In this document: positions 59,541-64,000 of the stretch, in pieces
How positions within the stretch are numbered: position 1 is the stretch's first letter
How the letters are laid out: each line of letters opens with the position of its first letter
NCBI GenBank assembly: GCA_008508345.1
Contig: QNGE01000275.1
Span: forward strand, 58,065 to 122,064
Direction of reading: 5' to 3'
Origin: Paragonimus westermani
Lineage: Eukaryota; Platyhelminthes; Trematoda; Plagiorchiida; Troglotrematidae
DNA: 64,000 bases
Made by a program: the position numbers and the translations under genes
The notes under the pieces: generated by a model
Database searches by the model: none
What the model was told of the DNA's origin: nothing
The model's input: the letters and a program-made list of their open reading frames with translations, nothing else

Positions 59541-62500
59541 CTATCGGTTGGTGGAGCAATGTGACAAGATAGCAGGGAGAACAGTTAGCCACATTCTGGA
59601 CTCATACCACAAGACACCTAATACCACGTAACATACTGGACGCTCTTGCCTTGTTACTCCAAATCGTTAGATGAACCAGAACAAAAGGCAACTAAGCATT
59701 AATAATGGAAAACAGGCCCGGCCGACCGCTATTAACGAGATTCAAATGTTGGTCACTTGGGTCATACATACTATGTGTAGTTAAAACGGTCACAAACAGC
59801 GGCTAGCGTGTCACCTAGATCGACGCTATTCGTAAACACATACAATGGTCACAGTGAAGTCTACAAGCATTCATTGCATACGCTTTAACATACAGCTAAA
59901 ATAGTAACGAGAAAAATAAGACCACTCCAGACAATCCTACCTCGAGGTCCCGATCTCACATTTGACAATCTACACTTGCAACTTTACAAAACAGAGTTTT
60001 CAATAAATTTAGGTGTGCAATTGGTCAACGGCACGAGTATGGCACCTATGCCATCAACAGATGTCAAAAGTCCCCCGATACCTCAACGCACGAAATCCAT
60101 ACAAGAAAAAGGAAGGGGCGCTTGAAATTTCACAGAAAGGCATTAGCGGATCGTCAAGTTATCCGGTGTCGATTTCCAACACCGAAAAGCTCGGTGAATC
60201 AGCGATTAACAAAGTGTGTGAAACTGCCAGAACCGGCAAATCATTGTGTAAATGGCACTGCTCACAGCACATCGCAGTGACACCAGCGTTGAAGTGTCTT
60301 CATTTTGATTATATGCAAACTAAAGTGAATGCCGTAGGTGTTAAATGAAATAATATCACAATACTATCCTATCAGGAGGTCAAATAAGCTTCCTAAGTTT
60401 GTTGTTAAATAACTCAGACTGCTGGATATCGCAGAAACAGCCGTTACTTGAAGACACATGAACAAGAGTCTGCAGACGTGGTTACAGATCAACAAGTGGC
60501 AAGCAGTGAGAATCGTTGGTTTCAGTGAAAACGTTTACTTCCGCTGCTCCAGTTTGACTAAAAAATGACCCGGTCTGAAACCTACACTCAAAACCACTCC
60601 GTATGGTATAAATTAACTTTAGTTGAAGACAGTCAGAAGAATCACCTGTAAGGATATCACGAACGGATGCCCATTACACTATGAAGTACACACAGTGACT
60701 GCCAATTCCAATAATAAAAGGTACCTGCGTTACGTCGCTGTACGTTTAAATCTGCGATGCGTTGCCAACTGTCTGTTTCGGGAGAATACACCTCGGCGGT
60801 GTTGCGAACCAGAGGTCCGTCGTGACCACCAACAGCATACAATCGATTGTTCAGTTCACATACAGCCGGCCCACTGCGTCTGCAAAAGAAAGCAACTGAC
60901 AGAGATAACGAAATAATCAAGACACCGACACCCCAGTTTATGCTTCCCAAAACTCAGTATAAACGTAGGGTGCGGTAAACAGTTATGAGTTTGTACTGGC
61001 CTAACAGTATATGGAAGACAAACCGCATGAAACGTTTCAACGTGGCACTTTCATAACTAGCGCAGTAAGAAACGCTGGGAAGAAGTGAGCACTGATCAAT
61101 GAGATCCGAGTGATAATCAAAAGATTATCCTATTAACTTCAGTGTGGCCCGAAATTTACGAGTAACCGTGTTTAACATTTGCGTAACGTTCACATTGTGA
61201 TCACGCTATAAAAATTTGAAGTCGAAATTCAAACGAGGTACGAAATAACAATGGACACAGCAAGGTAACAAAATAACTTAATCAACTTCGATTAGCGTCC
61301 CTATTGCGTACAGTTTGAAAAGGAGTGACAGTACTTAATAGTATGTGCACACGTATGTCGCACACGTCTTCTCTGGACGTTTCATCATGACATTACTTAC
61401 GCAGTAGGCTTAGTCCTTCAGTTGAAGACTTCGGACGTAGCACGATAAAAACTAATCTGCGCAAGACTGAGGTCCGGAGAAGCACATTCTCCAGCAAAAG
61501 TGACAGTGGCAGTAACATCCTCAAGCTCTTGGAACAGTGGCCTTCATGTGTGTTACATCTCAGCATCCCACTGTGCCTATCTCCGTACGGAGTATAGAAG
61601 GTATTGCGTACCGAAACATTATACATATCCTGGAACAGTATTAAAGGTCAAAGGATTCTTAACCCCATACGATTGTACGCTGCCGTGACCTTGACGCCTG
61701 TGGGTTTATTTTTACCGTGTTATTTGATGCCACTAGTTCAATCTGTTCTGACAGGAAAGCAGAGGTGATCTGCTCATCCGGATCTAAGGTCTGAAGTTTC
61801 AAGTATTGCGAGTCTGTTTCACTAAGCACGCAGTTCTCCAAGTTGTTCGCGACAAAACATTATGGCCTTTGAAAGATAGCAGATATGGAACTTTCACCGG
61901 GAGTCACACGTATCAACCGGTATCAGTTAGCAAACCGTAAATGTCACAAACAGCAGTATTATCGGCGGAAACAATTTCACATGAGATACGCAACAAAGCT
62001 CTTGTGCACGTGTTCTTGATTCACTGAATATCACAACTGTCAGTCTATCTTATGTATACAGGTAAAAACTTTCCAGTAACGTTCCTTCTTCTAGGATATT
62101 CCACGTCTGTGAGTGGTGGCCCAACTCACAGTAACTTCTGGTCAGGGTAATCGTTATTATGATAATGACAGTAGACAAACGGGATTCAGTGACACAATCC
62201 CATAACAACACGGTCGGTAAGAGTAAAAACGGACTATATACAGTCAGTTTTCTTAGGCCTATGGATAAAAAATTCGAACAGCTGCTAATCGCAAATCCAC
62301 ATTCACGCGCATACCTGACCCAATGAAAAAAGATCGACATACCGACAGGTCAAGTCAGCCACTGCAGTCCATACGTTCGTAACGGGATCGTAACACTCGA
62401 CTGAGGCCAAACACCGACGCGCGACGCCGTCATAGCCGCCGACCGCGTAGATTTTCCCATCCAGAGCGCCCGCGCCTACAGACGATCGCCGACATGACAT

Positions 62501-62559
62501 AGGAGCAATGAACCGCCAGTTGCCCGACCAGATGTCGAACACTTCCGCACTGCTCAAAC
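59359..62559 (-). CDS. KLHL2/3: KLHL2/KLHL3-type kelch protein, C-terminal exons (partial at 5')
   Basis: Three exons, 62559-62343, 60879-60725 and 59540-59359, join in matching phases to give the last 184 residues and a stop. KLHL2/KLHL3 proteins (orthologues of Drosophila kelch) are BTB-BACK-kelch adaptors that bring substrates to Cullin-3 ubiquitin ligase. The kelch repeats form the substrate-binding beta-propeller and bind actin in some members. Visible are MSCRRSSVGAGALDGKIYAV then GGYDG, GGHDGPLVRNTAEVYSPETD and YVVGGEDGEINLASVEKYDP, ending GRSYAGVAVIERNTTVS. The CRRSSVG, GGHDGPLVR, RRNAG and GRSYAGVAVI wording is specific to the KLHL2/3 branch rather than KLHL20 or KEAP1. The BTB, BACK and first kelch repeats lie beyond the right edge. 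Confidence 0.9.
59541..60724 (-). other. Kelch gene intron, 1.2 kb
   Basis: GT-AG intron between exons b and last. No gene or repeat recognised. An open + strand frame at 60013-60348 has no coding pattern. Confidence 0.65.
60725..60879 (-). CDS. KLHL2/3: Kelch gene exon b (kelch repeat)
   Basis: 155 nt. A completes Arg with the preceding CG, and one base (G) is left before donor GTACCT. Acceptor CTTTTGCAG. It encodes RRSGPAVCELNNRLYAVGGH, DGPLVRNTAEVYSPETDSWQ then RIADLNVQRRNA. One kelch blade with the Gly-Gly-His-Asp-Gly turn typical of the fifth repeat in KLHL2/3. Confidence 0.92.
60880..62342 (-). other. Kelch gene intron, 1.5 kb
   Basis: GT-AG intron between exons a and b. It holds a perfect 12-bp palindrome TGAAACGTTTCA near 61028. 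Nothing else recognised. Confidence 0.65.
62343..62559 (-). CDS. KLHL2/3: Kelch gene exon a (kelch repeats)
   Basis: 217 nt. It starts with two bases (GT) completing a codon from an exon outside the window, after acceptor ACTCTCAG, and leaves CG before donor GTATGT. It encodes LSSAEVFDIWSGNWRFIAPM, SCRRSSVGAGALDGKIYAVG, then GYDGVARRCLASVECYDPVT and NVWTAVADLTC. One full kelch blade (RRSSVG..L..KIYAVGGYDG....SVE.YDP..N.W) plus the end of the previous one. Confidence 0.92.
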
Positions 62560-64000
62560 CTGAGAGTGTATAAAGGAATAGGCTAAGTGCAATGGGGAGC
62601 ATGATAATCATTGCTCAAACTAACCGTGGCACTGGACCGTTTGCATCGATTGTCGAACTAGGCAACCACTGGGAATGGTACAGGCTGTTCTGTCCAGGTC
62701 ACTGCAGCCGCAAAAAATTCCGATCCGTAATGACAGAAACGATGAAAACAGTCATTCTTGGCAAGAAAAACAAACCATCACCAATGACACATTGGAGATA
62801 AACCCGGATTAGAAAATATTATTGAACCAGATTCACCCAAGACGGGTTTCGATCTTACTGGAGACCTAGATCAAACTATAACGTTTGGGACGCAAATTTA
62901 AAATCTGTTTTAACAAAATATGAAGTTGAACGTAACACAAACAATAGTTGTCAAGGGGTGGTTCACGTTGTTTTGAGCATTTCGACTTGAAGATGAGGGA
63001 ACAATACTGATATCAATTGAATCAGCAGACTCATCACACAACCTTAATTTAAACTATGTATAGACCTCGTCCAGCTCAAGTAACATTTGGTTAGTTAGGC
63101 ATTAGGACATCAAATGTAAGACGTATTCCAGCTATAAAGGCGGACATAACCAGATTAAACACTTTAGCTCAAGAACGTTATATATAAATCGGTAGGGCCG
63201 GCTGTCACAAGCATTATCCTGAATAATGAGGTAGTACCGTACCACTAAGCAAGTCAAGGAAAACAGAGCTATGCTGCATGTGTAAGTAAATTTTCAGTTA
63301 TACTTACAGCAATCACTCTCAAAAAGGTACCCAACAAGAATAATCACTTTCCTAGAAAGGTCATATTCAGTTGGTCCCGTAGAGCTGTTAGAAATTTTCA
63401 CTAAGCACAATCAAAGACCACATATTCGGTTTCAATTTAGTTCCATATTCCTTCTGCAGAGACCGAGGCGCTTATCACTGACGCCTAGTCCTCGATTTCT
63501 GGATTACAATCGATACATGATATCTGGCTTCTAACGCACAGATTATCCGTTGGGTGCAACCAGTCATTGCCATTCGCCTACATACACAATACTTAACGGA
63601 CCAAAAGGTAAAGACTGGTGACGGTCTTATCATACTCAGCCGGCGATAGTGGAGCATTGCAAACGAGGCAGTACCATTTCCACATATGATGGACATCCAT
63701 GCGCGTACTTACTGGTCTGTAGATGCGCGGTGTCCTGATAACATTGTACCCAACGCGATTCGTGAATTACGTGACAAACTCCCGTAATACTGATACAGCA
63801 ACCATTCCAAATCAACGACGCGCTGCATGTCAGATGGCAATGATTCATCATCATCATCATCATAGACAGCAATACATCAGTGGTTAACACTAATGCTTAA
63901 CTGCCACACAACCATGAAGAAACAGCAAACCCTATATAGAAAGAGAGAAGGAAAAAGAAGGGGACGGGAAGGGACCTAACTACTGAAAATGACTACGTCC
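62560..64000 (-). other. Kelch gene intron (partial), upstream side
   Basis: No further kelch blade (GG.DG turn) is readable on the - strand up to the window edge, so the upstream exon lies outside. It contains a (CAT)6 run at 63846-63863. An open - strand frame with a good donor near 63711 was considered and not called. Confidence 0.5.
63846..63863 (+). repeat. (CAT)6 microsatellite
   Basis: Six perfect CAT units (ATG on the - strand). Confidence 0.9.

Noticed and set aside
61028..61039. 12-bp palindrome TGAAACGTTTCA
   Set aside because: Short perfect palindromes are expected by chance in 64 kb, and nothing around it suggests a regulatory site.
63660..63835. Upstream exon of the kelch gene (- strand frame with DLEWLLYQYYGSL and a good GTAAGT donor)
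   Set aside because: It does not resemble any kelch, BACK or BTB segment, the acceptor is poor, and its phase role cannot be shown.

Overview
The window looks like nuclear DNA of a flatworm, most likely a digenean trematode (fluke). It is AT-rich, with short GT-AG exons spread through very long introns (up to 14.7 kb). The introns hold decayed trematode-style retroelements: LINE fragments of two lineages, a Penelope-like element and tRNA-derived SINEs. No bacterial gene organisation is present. The taxon is an inference from gene structure and repeat style; I could not run a search.

Three protein-coding genes are supported. (1) The 3' part of a CEP290 (ciliary transition-zone coiled-coil protein) orthologue runs on the + strand from 1776 to 58034. 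I resolve 13 exons, with reading phase matching at every junction, that give about 853 residues and end in a stop. The best anchors to vertebrate CEP290 are the exons at 29954, 44804 and 55192. (2) A small two-exon gene on the - strand (47338 to 45397) lies entirely inside the CEP290 intron between 44930 and 55191. It encodes a 205-residue protein with one membrane segment and Sel1-like repeats. (3) The 3' end of a KLHL2/KLHL3 (kelch) orthologue lies on the - strand (62559 to 59359): three exons covering the C-terminal kelch repeats, with the 5' part beyond the right edge. CEP290 and the kelch gene converge tail to tail, about 1.3 kb between stop codons.

Layout: 1-1775 is upstream CEP290 intron. 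1776-2653 holds two exons. 2654-9453 is an intron with a LINE remnant at 3.3-4.5 kb and a SINE at 7.7 kb. 9454-13860 holds three exons, with a zinc-finger LINE tail just after the first. 13861-24047 is a 10.2 kb intron carrying a CR1-like LINE on the - strand (17.8-21.3 kb). 24048-30151 holds five exons. 30152-44803 is the largest intron, with SINEs, a LINE fragment and an unassigned 191-codon ORF. 44804-44929 is one exon. 44930-55191 holds the nested gene, a SINE, a LINE RT fragment and a Penelope-like fragment. 55192-58034 holds the last two CEP290 exons, with an inverted hammerhead-like motif between them. 59359-62559 is the kelch gene.

The genes do not form an operon. Every retroelement copy I can read is broken by stops, frameshifts or lost catalytic residues.
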